Numbered from the stretch's first letter, positions 30,087 through 42,120 are shown. The stretch: DNA of 64,000 nucleotides from Siphonodentalium dalli (GCA_032622095.1 CP136061.1:25668991-25732990), one strand, 5' to 3'. Numbers and translations are program-made. Notes: generated from the sequence alone by a model not told the origin.

Positions 30087-30920
30087 AGTTTGCTGTTGAA
30101 TTTGATTGAACTACATGTACGTGATTGTATTCATATAACTTATATTGAAATTACACTTTCAGTTGATTTCTTAAAGTAGTTCATGATGTGGACCCGCCAA
30201 TATGTGGGCATAAGGCCTGCATGGTTAGTAAACTGGTTTGATGTTACGGTGTGCATAATTATTCTGGCTGACATTTGACCACAGTGAACGTGACATTTTG
30301 TCGGATGTTATGAGACGCGAGTTAGACTTAAGTGATAAACATTATTGGCGAAAGTTTATTCAACATTCACTGATTCGTCGTTTATATATTTTAATCTAAC
30401 GTGTTATAACTTGCAATACTGTAGTATTTATTTCATTGTATTTCTAACATAATTCCCATGTTCTACTTACCTGAATTCTCAGTCTTTCGTCTCTTCATTC
30501 TCGTCTCTATCACCCCTATATATCTCACCTCTCGTTCTCACTTTGCTATTATCATATTCTCTATATGGGGGTTTTATATATATTTTATATGGAATTGCTT
30601 TGATAATGCATTGTAAATAAACTCTGTATGTCAAACCCATAAGGTCTATACGTTTTGAATTTCCTACCCTTTTTATTATTATCATTTTAATATTGGTATC
30701 GCATATGTGTTGTCGTGTTTGCATATTGGTTACGCATTTGGTATATATCTCACACGCATACGGCCTTGTTTATATGTTCAACCATTTTGATATGTAGCCG
30801 GCATACGGATGTGTTGGAATTTATTGACGTTCTTGCTATGTGTAAAATAATTTGTAAGCAGTTAACTCATTTTACAATTTACGTTCCAGGTTGAAATAAT
30901 TAAATGCCATGGCGTGGCTT
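30087..30920 (+). repeat. dispersed repeat R, uninterrupted copy
   Basis: About 830 bp matching, in order, the two halves 39977-40796 and 47172-47410. Shared phrases include 'ATGGACCCGCCAATGTGTG'-like, 'GGTTTGATGTTACGGTG', 'ATTATTCTGGCTGACATTTG' and 'TATTTATTTCATTGTATTTC'. It preserves the empty target sites of the foldback element (TGAATTTG at about 30091-30098) and of the 302-bp MITE. Function unknown. Confidence 0.8.
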
Positions 30921-32624
30921 CATCTGTCGGATACCATCTAAAACATTTCAACACAAGGGGGACTACTAGAAGCAGAACAAATTGCGAAGAACTGTCAGGC
31001 GGCGCGACAACGCAGTAGCAAATCTACATGACGATTTACTAAAATTGTCAAGCGACTAGATAACTGCCTCGCGGATGCTATTCTTGTGATTGTGCAAGAA
31101 ATTTGGAATGAATTGACATAAGCGGATGTACTTCGTTAATCGCGACACGACGATTATATGTCGCAGTTAAATGAAGAAACTGATACTGACAAAATAGAAC
31201 GGCAGATATTAAATGGCCAGTTGGAAGAGTTGATCTGCTGATTGTTGCAGGTTGTTGCCAAATGTTATCCAACAATCTGGAAAGCTTCGACTCTTCAGAA
31301 ATAATTTCACATATAGTATTGGTGGTTCTCATGATCTTCTGCGCTTTCTGAATCAACCGGTTTGCGTGTAAACTATGCTCGCGTTCACACAACGTGTTTT
31401 AATGTCGTGAAGTGTCGAGCAAATGTTAATTTTGCAGCAGTATATTAGTTGAGCGACCAACATTAGATTGTGATGACAATATGGAAATATATACAATAGC
31501 CTCAGGTGAATACGACGAAGCGGTAAGTAATATTGATGTCGAATTTCAAACTACTTGTGCACATGGTGTAAACGTATTAAGAAATACAGTGTGCCCGAGT
31601 GGTGACTCTTGTGAGATACGTGAGGTTTTTAATCGCGATGATGGGAATGGTGAATGTGCCAATTGCAAATGGATCAAACCTAGTGCAGACGATGAGAATG
31701 TTTCTTATGCATGGTCAATTGTTAGCCTTATCAATGATTGAATCCACATGCCAATATTATGAGGATGTCATGTTCCTGATTCGTCTTATGATCACATGCA
31801 AATGGCGTAAGTGACAGTCCATGCATTCAGATCCACATTCGACAATCATAAGCCACAAATCTACTCAATAATTATTCTTTATTCTGGGAGGTATATGCTT
31901 GTTATTGGCTAGCCAATTAATATTTGAAACAGAAGCCGGGTCAACGAAATCTTCAAGTGGCAAATTGGGAATTCGAGTGACATTCAAACTTGTACGATGT
32001 TTTGAGCTGATTCGCAGTAGTTTCGTTAATGTTATAACGGTGTTAAACCATTATGACGTAGGGTGGCCTGATATAGTATCCACTGTGGTAATTCAATTAG
32101 GCTGCAACTGCTACAAGGTGTTGTCAGCTAAGTCCAACTGTGCGCTACAGTATGTGCGTCATATGGCCATTTGGATGTCATCGTCGCGTTAAGTACTGTA
32201 CACATCTATGAGCTGTGGAATCTTTATTTTTTGTTTATTTCATCTTTATGGTTAACGTGTTTTAATTCAAGCTGGTTTAGGGAGAGGATATATTGATGAG
32301 TGTTCGCTATTTGACTCGTCGTGTTGCTACAGTCATGTTGGGAGGATTTATGTGTTTTCAACTGTCGTAATGCCGGGGGAGTGTACATTTCGCTTATCAC
32401 CCACTCCTTACATGCTGTATAATGTATATAAACAAACGTTCGACTCACACAATGTGTGTTTTGAGGATAATATGGCATTCATACTATCATTATAAAATAG
32501 TATTACGTGACGTAATAGTAAATAATGTCAAAACAGAAACGGCAATCGCTTTTGTGCTAGATCGTTCATATATTAGGTATGAGCGTCGCGACCAAGTTTT
32601 CTAATTACTGGTCTCTGCTACTGT
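30921..32624. other. gene-less stretch
   Basis: Several short open frames (31481-31741, 31899-32192 plus) lack any motif. The last 120 bp (32490-32610) share a segment with 5850-5985. No array or RNA gene was seen. Confidence 0.4.
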
Positions 32625-32632
32625 TGAATTTG

Positions 32633-33884
32633 GGGACATGACAATCTGCGGGATGGGATGGGAAATGGGACAAAACGACAATCTGCGGGACAGAATTTCA
32701 AATTGCGTGGGACGGCCGATATCTCGAGGAATACAGGGCGTAGGGGGCTCATGTTGGTGTCTAACGAAAGGCCCACATTCGCCCTATCCACACATATTAA
32801 CCCCACCACTGACCGGACATAAGAAGTTGCATTATTTGATCGACAACTGACCTAACATGGGGTGGAATTTGGGATAGAATGACAATCTGCGGGACAGGAT
32901 TTTCAAATTGCGTGGGACGGCCGATATCTCGAGGAATACAGCGCGTAGAGGGCTACTTTTGGTGTCTAACAAAAGGTACACATTCGCCCTATCCACACAT
33001 ATTAACCCCGCCACTGACCGAACATCGGAAGTTACATTATTCGGTCGACAACTGACCTAACATAAAATTCCACAAACACGAAAAACTGCGTTCGACATTA
33101 ATGTTTAGAATTTAGATTTCTCGTTGATTACACTATCAAACAACAAGTTTTAGGTATCAAATAACGCAGTGGAATACTGTGCATTCGTCTTTAGCTACAA
33201 TATGGCTGTTTTAGTGCGAATATTGTAATGGCGAACACGCAAACACGCTCCGATAAAACAGCTAAAAATAGACTCGATGTTTACAATTACAGGATCGATT
33301 TCAGCCGGTATATTCAATATAATGGGGCGTATAGTATATCAAAATGTAGAATTAGACACAGGGAATGTATTTTGTTCCAAATGGGTCCACCGGGCGGTGA
33401 AATTGTTGCAGAAATTCGCTCCAAGATATTCTCACTTATTTTTTTCTCAGTTGTGACTAAAAGCCCAGATGCCGGAGCCCAGCGACTAAAAGCCAAGTTA
33501 CAAAATAGATCAACTGGTTTGAACGAATGAATATGTCAATGGTAAGACTATTCAAAAGAATATTCAAATCAAATAGTGTTTATAGACTTAAAACCTTATG
33601 TGTCCGCCATTCATATGCGGTGGAGGTTCTCATATGAACATATTATCTGCCGGTCATACGCGGTGGAGGTTCATATTATCCGCCGGTCATACACGAGGGA
33701 AGTTCTCATATTAACCTCCGGTCATACGCGGGGGAGGTACTGATATGAAAATATTATCTGCTGGTCATACGCGGTGGAGGTTCATATTATCCACCGGTCA
33801 TACGCGAGGGAGGTTCTCATATTATCCTCTGATCATACGTTGGGGAGGTTCTCATATGAACATATTATCCGCCTGTCATATCCT
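32633..33884 (+). repeat. foldback element, left arm
   Basis: Inverted copy of about 38700-39976. Its first 430 bp contain two tandem units of about 230 bp that share CAATCTGCGGGACAG, GGACGGCCGATATCTCGAGG, 'CCTATCCACACATATTAACC' and 'GACAACTGACCTAACAT'. It then carries a conserved 100-codon open frame and the start of the ~35-bp repeat field. Confidence 0.88.
33228..33530 (+). CDS. arm-borne 100-aa open frame, left copy
   Basis: Begins MANTQTRSDKTAKNRLDVYN and ends KLQNRSTGLNE. The same frame is open in the right arm (39079-39381 minus) with three amino-acid differences. I recognise no domain. Preservation may simply reflect recent arm homogenisation, so expression is uncertain. Confidence 0.3.
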   Translation: MANTQTRSDKTAKNRLDVYNYRIDFSRYIQYNGAYSISKCRIRHRECILFQMGPPGGEIVAEIRSKIFSLIFFSVVTKSPDAGAQRLKAKLQNRSTGLNE

Positions 33885-34890
33885 CCCTCGCGTGTGACCG
33901 GTGGATAATATGAGAACCTCCCTCGCATATGACCGGCAGATAATATGTTCATATGAGAACCTCCACCGCGTATGACCGGCGGATAATATGAACCTCCACC
34001 GCGTATGACCGGCAGATAATATGTTCATATCAGAACCTCCCCCACCTATGACCGAAGGATAATATGAGAACTTCCCTCGCGTATGACCGGCGGATAATAT
34101 GAGAACCTCCCTCGCATATGACCGGCAGATAATATGTTCATATCAGAACCTCCCCCACCTATGACCGAAGTATAATATGAGAACTTCCCTCGCGTATGAC
34201 CGGCGGATAATATGAACCTCCACCGCGTATGACCGGCGGATAATATGTTCATATGAGAACCTCCACCGCGTATGACCGGTGGATAATATGTACCTCCACC
34301 GCGTATGACCGGCGAATAATATGTTCATATCAGAACCTCCCCCACGTATGACCGGAGGATAATATGAGAACCTCCCTCGCGTATGACCGGCGGATAATAT
34401 GAACCTCCACCGCATATGACCGGCAGATAATATGTTCATATGAGAACCTCCCCCACGTATGACCGGAGGATAATATGAGAACCTCCCCCGCATATGACCG
34501 GCGGATAATATGTTGATATGAGAACCTCCACTGCGTATGACCGGCGGATAATATGTTCATATGAGAACCTCCCCTACGTATGACCGGTGGATAATATGAA
34601 CCTCCACCGTGTATGACCGGCAGATAATATGTGCATATCAGAACCTCCCCCACAAATGACCGAAGGATAATATGAGAACTTCCCTCGCGTATGATCGGCG
34701 GATAATATGAACCTCCACCGCGTATGACCGGCGGATAATATGTTCATATGAGAACCTCCCCAACGTATGACCGGAGGATAATATGAGAACCTCCTTCGCG
34801 TATGACCGGTGGATAATATAGGAACCTCCCTCGCATATGACCGGCGGATAATATGAACCTCCACCGCGTATGACAGGCGGATAATATAAG
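33600..34890. repeat. field of ~35-bp repeats with inverted centre
   Basis: Units based on GAACCTCCACCGCGTATGAC and CGGCGGATAATATG recur roughly every 35 bp and are grouped into ~110-bp higher units. Orientation flips at about 33886: leftward of it units read GGAGGTTCTCATAT, rightward they read as the complement. The field is therefore itself a hairpin about 570 bp long followed by ~700 bp of one orientation. Confidence 0.85.
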
Positions 34891-35025
34891 TTACACGGCT
34901 TGTTGATGGGGGATACGGTGTGGTATGCCCCGGTAGATGCTCGTATCCCCCGAGGCGATAGCCGAGGGGGATACGAGAGTCGACCGGGGCATACCACACC
35001 GTATCCCCCATCAACAAGCCGTGTA
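34891..35025. repeat. 135-bp cruciform with perfect 41-bp arms
   Basis: Arms 34891-34931 and 34985-35025 are perfect inverted copies, beginning TTACACGGCTTGTTGATGGG. A nested inner pair (CTCGTATCCCCC at 34940-34951 and GGGGGATACGAG at 34966-34977) forms a second stem. It is GC-richer than its surroundings. A fragment of the arm (GGGATACGGCGTGGTATGG) reappears near 38220, beyond the 88-bp array, so the array may have been inserted or expanded between two copies. Confidence 0.9.
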
Positions 35026-35389
35026 ATGTATTTATCCCCGGTCAAAATTAACAAGATGTCCCACAGACATAAAGCGCGGAAACGAGCAACGAACAGTAAC
35101 TCTATTTGATTAGACTGCTCATACGATGAATATATTTATATAGCTGTTTCCACAATTTGTCCATAAATACTTGCTGGCCTCGCTTACTTTTGGAATCTAT
35201 ATGTTAGAAGATATAAAAGAGAGCAATACACTTCAAAAATAGTAATGGTAAATGAGTCAGACAACGTAAATAAATGAAGCAAGAGTAGCAAGATAACATC
35301 ACACCAGGAATCAACGTGGCTTTGAAAGATGTACATTAGACCTTCAAACTTTTGCCAGGTCATAAAAATTCTACTAGGGGCATACGAGA

Positions 35390-38175
35390 TTGTTATGTCC
35401 TTGTAAAATCTGTCTTCTCTATATAGCGACGACAGTTTTTGCCGGGTAATATCAGTTTTACACGGGGCATACGAGATTGTTATGTCCTTGTAAAATATAT
35501 CTTCTCTATATAGCGACGACAATTTTTGAGGGGTAATATAAGTTTTACACAGGGCATACGAGATTGTTATGACCCGTGTAAAATCTGTCTTCTCTATATA
35601 GCGACGACAATTTTTGCGGGGTAATATCACTTTTACACGGGGCATACGAGATTGTTATGACCCGTGTAAAATCTGTCTTCTCTATATAGCGACGACAATT
35701 TTTGAGGGGTAATATAAGTTTTACACAGGGCATACGAGATTGTTATGACCCGTGTAAAATCTGTCTTCTCTATATAGCGACGACAATTTTTGCGGGGTAA
35801 TATCACTTTTACACGGGGCATACGAGATTGTTATGACCCGTGTAAAATCGGTCTTTTCTATATAGCGACGACAATTTTTGCGGGGTAATATCAGTTTTAC
35901 ACGGGGCATACGAGATTGTTATGACCCGTTTAAAATCTGTCTTCTCTATATAGCGACGACAATTTTTGCGGGGTAATATCAGTTTTACACGGGGCATACG
36001 AGATTGTTATGACCCGTGTAAAATCTGTCTTCTCTATATAGCGACGACAATTTTTGCGGGGTAATATAAGTTTTACACGGGGCATACGAGATTGTTATGA
36101 CCCGTGTAAAATCTGTCTTCTCTATATAGCGACGACAATTTTTGCGGGGTAATATCAGTTTTACACGGGGCATACGAGATTGTTATGACCCGTTTAAAAT
36201 CTGTCTTCTCTATATAGCGACGACAATTTTTGCGGGGTAATATCAGTTTTACACGGGGCATACGAGATTGTTATGACCTTGTAAAATATGTCTTCTCTAT
36301 ATAGCGACGACAATTTTTGCGGGGTAATATAAGTTTTACACGGGAAATACGAGATTGTTATGACCCGTGTAAAATCTGTCTTCTCTATATAGCGACGACA
36401 ATTTTTGAGGGGTAATATAAGTTTTACACAGGGCATACGAGATTGTTATGACCCGTGTAAAATCTGTCTTCTCTATATAGCGACGACAATTTTTGCGGGG
36501 TAATATCACTTTTACACGGGGCATACGAGATTGTTATGACCCGTGTAAAATCTGTCTTCTCTATATAGCGACGACAATTTTTGAGGGGTAATATAAGTTT
36601 TACACAGGGCATACGAGATTGTTATGACCCGTGTAAAATCTGTCTTCTCTATATAGCGACGACAATTTTTGCGGGGTAATATCACTTTTACACGGGGCAT
36701 ACGAGATTGTTATGACCCGTGTAAAATCGGTCTTTTCTATATAGCGACGACAATTTTTGCGGGGTAATATCAGTTTTACACGGGGCATACGAGATTGTTA
36801 TGACCCGTTTAAAATCTGTCTTCTCTATATAGCGACGACAATTTTTGCGGGGTAATATAAGTTTTACACGGGGCATACGAGATTGTTATGACCCGTGTAA
36901 AATCTGTCTTCTCTATATAGCGACGACAATTTTTGCGGGGTAATATAAGTTTTACACGGGGCATACGAGATTGTTATGACCCGTGTAAAATCTGTCTTCT
37001 CTATATAGCGACGACAATTTTTGCGGGGTAATATCAGTTTTACACGGGGCATACGAGATTGTTATGACCCGTTTGAAATCTGTCTTCTCTATATAGCGAC
37101 GACAATTTTTGCGGGGTAATATCAGTTTTACACGGGGCATACGAGATTGTTATGACCTTGTAAAATATGTCTTCTCTATATAGCGACGACAATTTTTGCG
37201 GGGTAATATAAGTTTTACACGGGGCATACGAGATTGTTATGACCCGTGTAAAATCTGTCTTCTCTATATAGCGACGACAATTTTTGCGGGGTAATATCAG
37301 TTTTACACGGGGCATACGAGATTGTTATGACCTGTGTAAAATCTGTCTTCTCTATGTAGCGACGACAATTTTTGCGGGGTAATATCAGTTTTACACGGGG
37401 CATACGAAATTGTTATGACCCGTGTAAAATCTGTCTTCTTGATATAGCGACGACAAGTTTTGCGGGGTAATATCAATTTTACATGGGGCATACGAGATTG
37501 TTATGACCTTGTAAAATCTGACTTCTCTATATAGCGACACGACAATTTTTGAGGGGTAATATCAGTTTTACCCGGGGCATACGAGATTGTTATGACCCGT
37601 GTAAAATCTGTCTTCTCTATATAGCGACGACAATTTTTGCGGGGTAATATCAGTTTTACACGGGGCATACGAGATTGTTATGACCTTGTAAAATCTGTCT
37701 TCTCTATATAGCGACGACAATTGTTGCGGGGTAATATAAGTTTTACACGGGGCATACGAGATTGTTATGACCTTGTAAAATCTGTCTTCTCTATATAGCG
37801 ACGACAATTGTTGCGGGGTAATATCACCTTTACACGGGGCATACGAGATTGTTATGACCTTGTAAAATCTGACTTCTCTATATAGCGACGACAATTTTTG
37901 CGGGGTAATATAAGTTTTACACGGGGCATACGAGATTGTTATGACCTTGTAAAATCTGTCTTCTCTATATAGCGACGACAATTTTTGCGGGGTAATATCA
38001 GTTTTACACGGGGCATACGAGATTGTTATGACCTTGTAAAATCTGTCTTCTCTATATAGCGACGACAATTTTTGCGGGGTAATATCACTTTTACACGGGG
38101 CATACGAGATTGTTATGACCCGTGTAAAATCTGTCTTCTCTATATGGCGACGACAATTTTTGCGGGGTAATACGA
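35390..38175. repeat. 88-bp satellite array, ~31-32 copies, with 879-bp higher-order repeat
   Basis: Monomer includes GCGGGGTAATATCAGTTTTA, CACGGGGCATACGAGATTGT and CTTCTCTATATAGCGACGAC. Each unit holds an imperfect inverted repeat TTTTACACGGG...CCCGTGTAAAAT. Variant monomers recur in the same order 879 bp apart (compare 35545-36436 with 36424-37315), i.e. a ten-monomer higher-order unit. From about 37640 many monomers are 87 bp because CCGTG is shortened to TTG. Open frames on the minus strand are a by-product of the repeat. Confidence 0.93.
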
Positions 38176-38284
38176 AATAAGTGTTTCCTGTTTAGTTAAC
38201 ATATATCGAACAAGAACACCGGGATACGGCGTGGTATGGCCCTAGAAGAACAATGGTGCCTAAGAAGGCTTACAATTCTACAGA

Positions 38285-39005
38285 GGGGATAATATGTTCA
38301 TATCAGAACCTCCCCCACATATGATCGGAGGATAATATGAGAACTTCCCTCGCGTATGACCGGCGGATAATATGAACCTCCACCGCGTATGACCGGCGGA
38401 TAATATGTTCATATGAGAACATCAACCGCGTATGACCGGTGGATAATATGAACCTCCACCGCGTATGACCGGCGAATAATATGTTTTCATATCAGAACCT
38501 CCCCCACATATATGACCGGAGGATAATATGAGAACCTCGCTCGTGTATGACTGGCGGATAATATGAACCTCCACCACGTATGACCGGCAGATAATATGTT
38601 CATATGAGAACCTCCCCTATGTATGACCGGAGGATAATATGATAACCTCCCTCGCGTATAACCGGTGGATAATATGAGAACCTCCCTTGTGTATGACCGG
38701 CAGATAATATGTTCATATGAGAACCTCCCCATCGTATGACCGGAGGATAATATGAGAACCTCCCTCGCGTATGACCGGTGGATAATATGAACCTCCACCG
38801 CGTATGACCGGCAGATAATATGTTCATATCAGAACCTCCCCCGCGTATGACTGGAGGATACTATGAAAACTTCCCTCGCGTATGACCGGTGGATAATATG
38901 AACCTCCACCGCGTATGACCGGCAGATAATATGTTCATATGAGAACCTCCCCCGCGTATGACTGGCAGATAATATGAGAACTTCCACCGCATATATGAAT
39001 GGCAG
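38285..39005. repeat. right field of ~35-bp repeats
   Basis: Same units and same orientation as 33890-34890. The outer part (about 38700-39005) pairs with 33600-33884 as the inner end of the foldback arms. Confidence 0.85.
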
Positions 39006-39976
39006 ACACATAAGTTTTTAAGTCTATAAACACTATTTGATTTGAATATTCTTTTGAATAGTCTTACCATTGACATATTCATTCGTTCAAACCAGTTGAT
39101 CTATTTTGTAACTTGGCTTTTAGTCGCTGGGCTCCGGCATCTGGGCTTTTAGTCACAACTGAAATAAAAATAAGTGCGAATATCTTGGAGCGAATTTCTG
39201 CAACAATTTCATCGCCTGGTGGACCCATTTGGAACAAAATACATTCCCTGTGTCTAATTCTACATTTTGATATACTATACGCCCCATTATATTGAATATA
39301 CCGGCTGAAATCGATCCTGTAATTGTAAACATCGAGTCTATTTTTAGCTGTTTTATCGGAGCGTGTTTGCGTGTTCGCCATTACAGTATTCGCACTAAAA
39401 CAGCCATATTGTAGCTAAAAACGAATGCACAGTATTCCACTGCGTTATTTGATACCTAAAACTTGTTGTTTGATAGTGTATTCAACGAGAAATCTAAATT
39501 CTAAACATTAATGTCGAACGCAGATTTTCGTGTTTGTGGAATTTTATGTTAGGTCAGTTGTCGACCGAATAATGTAACTTCCGGTGTCCGGTCAGTATCA
39601 GGGTTAATATGTGTGGATAGGGCGAATGTGGACCTTTCGTTAGACACCAAAAGTAGCCCTCTACGCGCTGTATTCCTCGAGTTATCGGCCGTCCCACGCA
39701 ATTTGAAAATCCTGTCCCGCAGATTGTTATTCTATCCCAAATTCCACCCCATGTTAGGTCAGTTGTCGATCAAATAATGCAACTTCTTATGTCCGGTCAG
39801 TGGTGGGGTTAATATGTGTGGATAGGGCGAATGTGGGCCTTTCGTTAGACACCAACATGAGCTCCCTACGCCCTGTATTCCTCGATATATCGGCCGTCCC
39901 ATGCAATTTGAAATTCTGTCCCGCAGATTGTCGTTTTGTCCCATATCCCATCCCATCCCGCAGATTGTCATGTCCC
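38700..39976 (-). repeat. foldback element, right arm
   Basis: Inverted copy of 32633-33884, differing by scattered substitutions and one additional ~35-bp-type unit. Ends with ...CATCCCGCAGATTGTCATGT-CCC at 39976. Confidence 0.88.
39079..39381 (-). CDS. arm-borne 100-aa open frame, right copy
   Basis: Same reading frame as 33228-33530, with Gly-to-Asp, Ser-to-Ala and Phe-to-Ile changes. No recognised domain. See the left copy for the caveat. Confidence 0.3.
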   Translation of the reverse strand: MANTQTRSDKTAKNRLDVYNYRIDFSRYIQYNGAYSISKCRIRHRECILFQMGPPGDEIVAEIRSKIFALIFISVVTKSPDAGAQRLKAKLQNRSTGLNE

Positions 39977-40796
39977 TGAATTTGATTGAACTGAACGTGA
40001 TTTTATTCCTCTATCTTTTATATTGAAATTGAACATTGAGTTGATTTTTTCGAGTAGTTCATGCTATGGACCCGCCAATGTGTGAGTATGGCATGATTAG
40101 TGAACTGGTTTGATGTTACGGTGCATAATTATTCTGGCTGACATTTGACAAGTCAGGGAGAACCCAAAATCGATGTACTAAACCTCGATTTGTGTTAAAA
40201 ACCTCGATCGAGGTTCTTCGAGATCATGTGATCAGTTACACGGACTCACTACCACTGTGTAAGATGAAATACTACACACTATATTACTACTTCCATTACT
40301 GACATTAGTATCATATTTGGTTTAGAGTGTTTCCCCTTATATCATGGGTGAGTATTTTGACCAGTGGCCACATGATCTCGAAGAACCTCGAACGAGGTTT
40401 TTTACACAAATCGAGGTTTAGTATATCGATTTTGGGTTCTCCCTGACCTGTTTGACCTCAGACTCAACATTATTGGCGAAAGTTTATTCAACATTCACGG
40501 ATTCGTCCCCTATAGATTTTAATCTAACTTGTTGTAACTTAATATTTTAGTATTTATTTCATTGTATTTCTAACATAATTCCAACATTCTACTTACTTGA
40601 ATTATTAGTCTTTCATCTAATCATAATCATTCTTTTCTCTATCTTCTCTATGGTCCCATATCTTATCTCTCCTTCTTACTTTGCTGTTATCTTATTCTGT
40701 ATATGGTTTTATATGCATTGTCTGTGGAAATGCTTTGATAATGTATTGGCAATTGAATTATGTGTGTCACACCCATAAGGTCTAGATACGTTGTTC
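39977..40796 (+). repeat. dispersed repeat R, second copy, first half
   Basis: Continues from the right target duplication of the foldback element and matches 30091-30655, apart from the inserted 302-bp MITE. The match stops after 'CCCATAAGGTCTAGATACGT'. The second half lies at 47172-47410, showing that about 6.4 kb was inserted between them. Confidence 0.8.
40149..40450. mobile_element. 302-bp MITE with 5-bp duplication
   Basis: TIRs of about 75 bp begin CARGTCAGGGAGAACCC. TTTGA flanks both ends (40144-40148 and 40451-40455) and occurs once at the corresponding place in repeat R (around 30282). No coding capacity. Confidence 0.78.
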
Positions 40797-41060
40797 TTTA
40801 TAGATTTTTATTTGATGTTACTATAAATACACATGTAATATAATATAACTTCTGAACACAAAAATGTATTGATCAAAGATAATATGTTTTTTCAAGTTTA
40901 ATGAACGAAGTTTAAAAACAAAATTTAAAAACGGAATGAAGTATATAATATGAATATGAACGAAGTCTAAAAACAAAATTTAATAAGGAAGTTTAACGAA
41001 ATGAAACGAACGAAACGTCAAATGTTTGTTTTGAAATCACCCCTTTTAATTAGTCTTCAC
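40797..41060. other. A/T-rich spacer
   Basis: About 260 bp with a doubled phrase (GAACGAAGTYTAAAAACAAAATTTAA at about 40904 and 40959). Origin unclear; it is part of the 6.4 kb inserted in repeat R but outside the recognisable foldback arms. Confidence 0.4.
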
Positions 41061-41068
41061 TTATAGTA

Positions 41069-42120
41069 CAGCGGCCAAACGCCAAAAGTGGTCGGGTACC
41101 CCTACCCACGGTAGAACAAATTACAACTAACTTTTTTTGAAGGAGAAATATATACTGTAGACGAAAATGATAGTGAAAAATAACGGAATTGGTGGTGGCT
41201 ATTCTCAAATCGACGATGAACGATACCCACCAGTGACTTTTTCCAGAAATTAACGATTTTGGTAAAGTGAGCCCTGCGGCTATGTCCTAAGTTATTTGCC
41301 CACAGTGTAGGCGTTAAAATGACTACAGTATACCATAACTGTACTTGATATGCACGAAATGTTGGTTAATTTTGATTTTCGTGCCATTTGGAGCCGAAAC
41401 ATTTATTTTTTGTTGAAAAATAACTCTTTTTCAAAACATTTTTATTTTTCGAACATTATCATTCAAACGGATATTGCAATAATATTAAAATATTTAGTCC
41501 ATATAGTGTAGTATATATCTGTCAAGCATATGAAGAAAGAAGTTAACAAAAATTGTGAACGGTTTGCGAGATATTGGATTTTAGCTACCCCTCCCCCAAA
41601 CACGTTTTTGGTCGAAAAAAATACATATTTTTGATAATGTCATTAGAAACATTTTTGAATTGATCTGAATGGGACCCAATATGAATATTGTAATGAAAGA
41701 GTTGTCCAGAGATGCCGCTTAATCGATTACAGATGTGTTCAGGCTTTCATACCCCCAGTTACAACAACAACAATTATTTTATTGATAACAGTTAATTGTG
41801 CATGCATTAACATCGGTGTTAAGTACTAAAACCTTTGTTATAAACAATACGTGACCAACCATATAATTCATATGGCTCAGTAGTTATCTGGACATCACAA
41901 GTAGAAAGAATTTGACAGAAATTGTCAACGGTTTTCAAGATATTGGAATTAGTTACCGCTCCCCCGGACGCGATTTGGTAGAAAAACTACATATTTATGA
42001 TAACAAGACAGACATTTCTAAATTATTCTAATGATCATCTAATCATTATTCGTGTGAAGAAAACCTGATCCGTAGACACCACGAGCCTGTTTTTAGATGA
42101 CCTCAGGTTTCCAATTAAAC
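41069..42120 (+). repeat. second foldback, left arm
   Basis: Shares inverted phrases with the right arm: 'CCCTACCCACGGTAGAACAA', 'CGGAATTGGTGGTGGCTATT', 'AAATTAACGATTTTGGTAAA', 'AACATCGGTGTTAAGTACTA'. Contains two diverged copies of a block with GGTTTGCGAGATATTGGATT and CTACCCCTCCCCC. Confidence 0.75.

Larger units (their letters stand above)
32633..39976. mobile_element. 7.3-kb foldback element with satellite core
   Basis: The ends are inverted (GGGACATGACAATCTGCGGG at the left, its complement at the right) and flanked by an 8-bp direct duplication TGAATTTG (32625-32632 and 39977-39984). The arms exceed 1.2 kb. Inside lie ~35-bp repeat fields, a 135-bp cruciform and an 88-bp tandem array. 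No transposase is recognisable, so it is a non-autonomous foldback transposon. 8-bp duplications are typical of hAT and some other DNA transposons. The undisrupted site is seen in the paralogous repeat at 30.09 kb, which confirms the boundaries. Confidence 0.88.

Noticed and set aside
34046-35054. Open frames across the 35-bp repeat field and cruciform
   Set aside because: Low-complexity translation of the repeat, no conserved domain.
35184-38068. Many similar minus-strand open frames (62-166 codons) as a repeat-protein family
   Set aside because: They are shadows of the 88/87-bp satellite; the frame changes with each 88-bp unit and there is no start or promoter context.
35390-38175. CRISPR-like array
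   Set aside because: Units are contiguous 88-bp monomers without unique spacers, in a eukaryotic transposon; it is a satellite.
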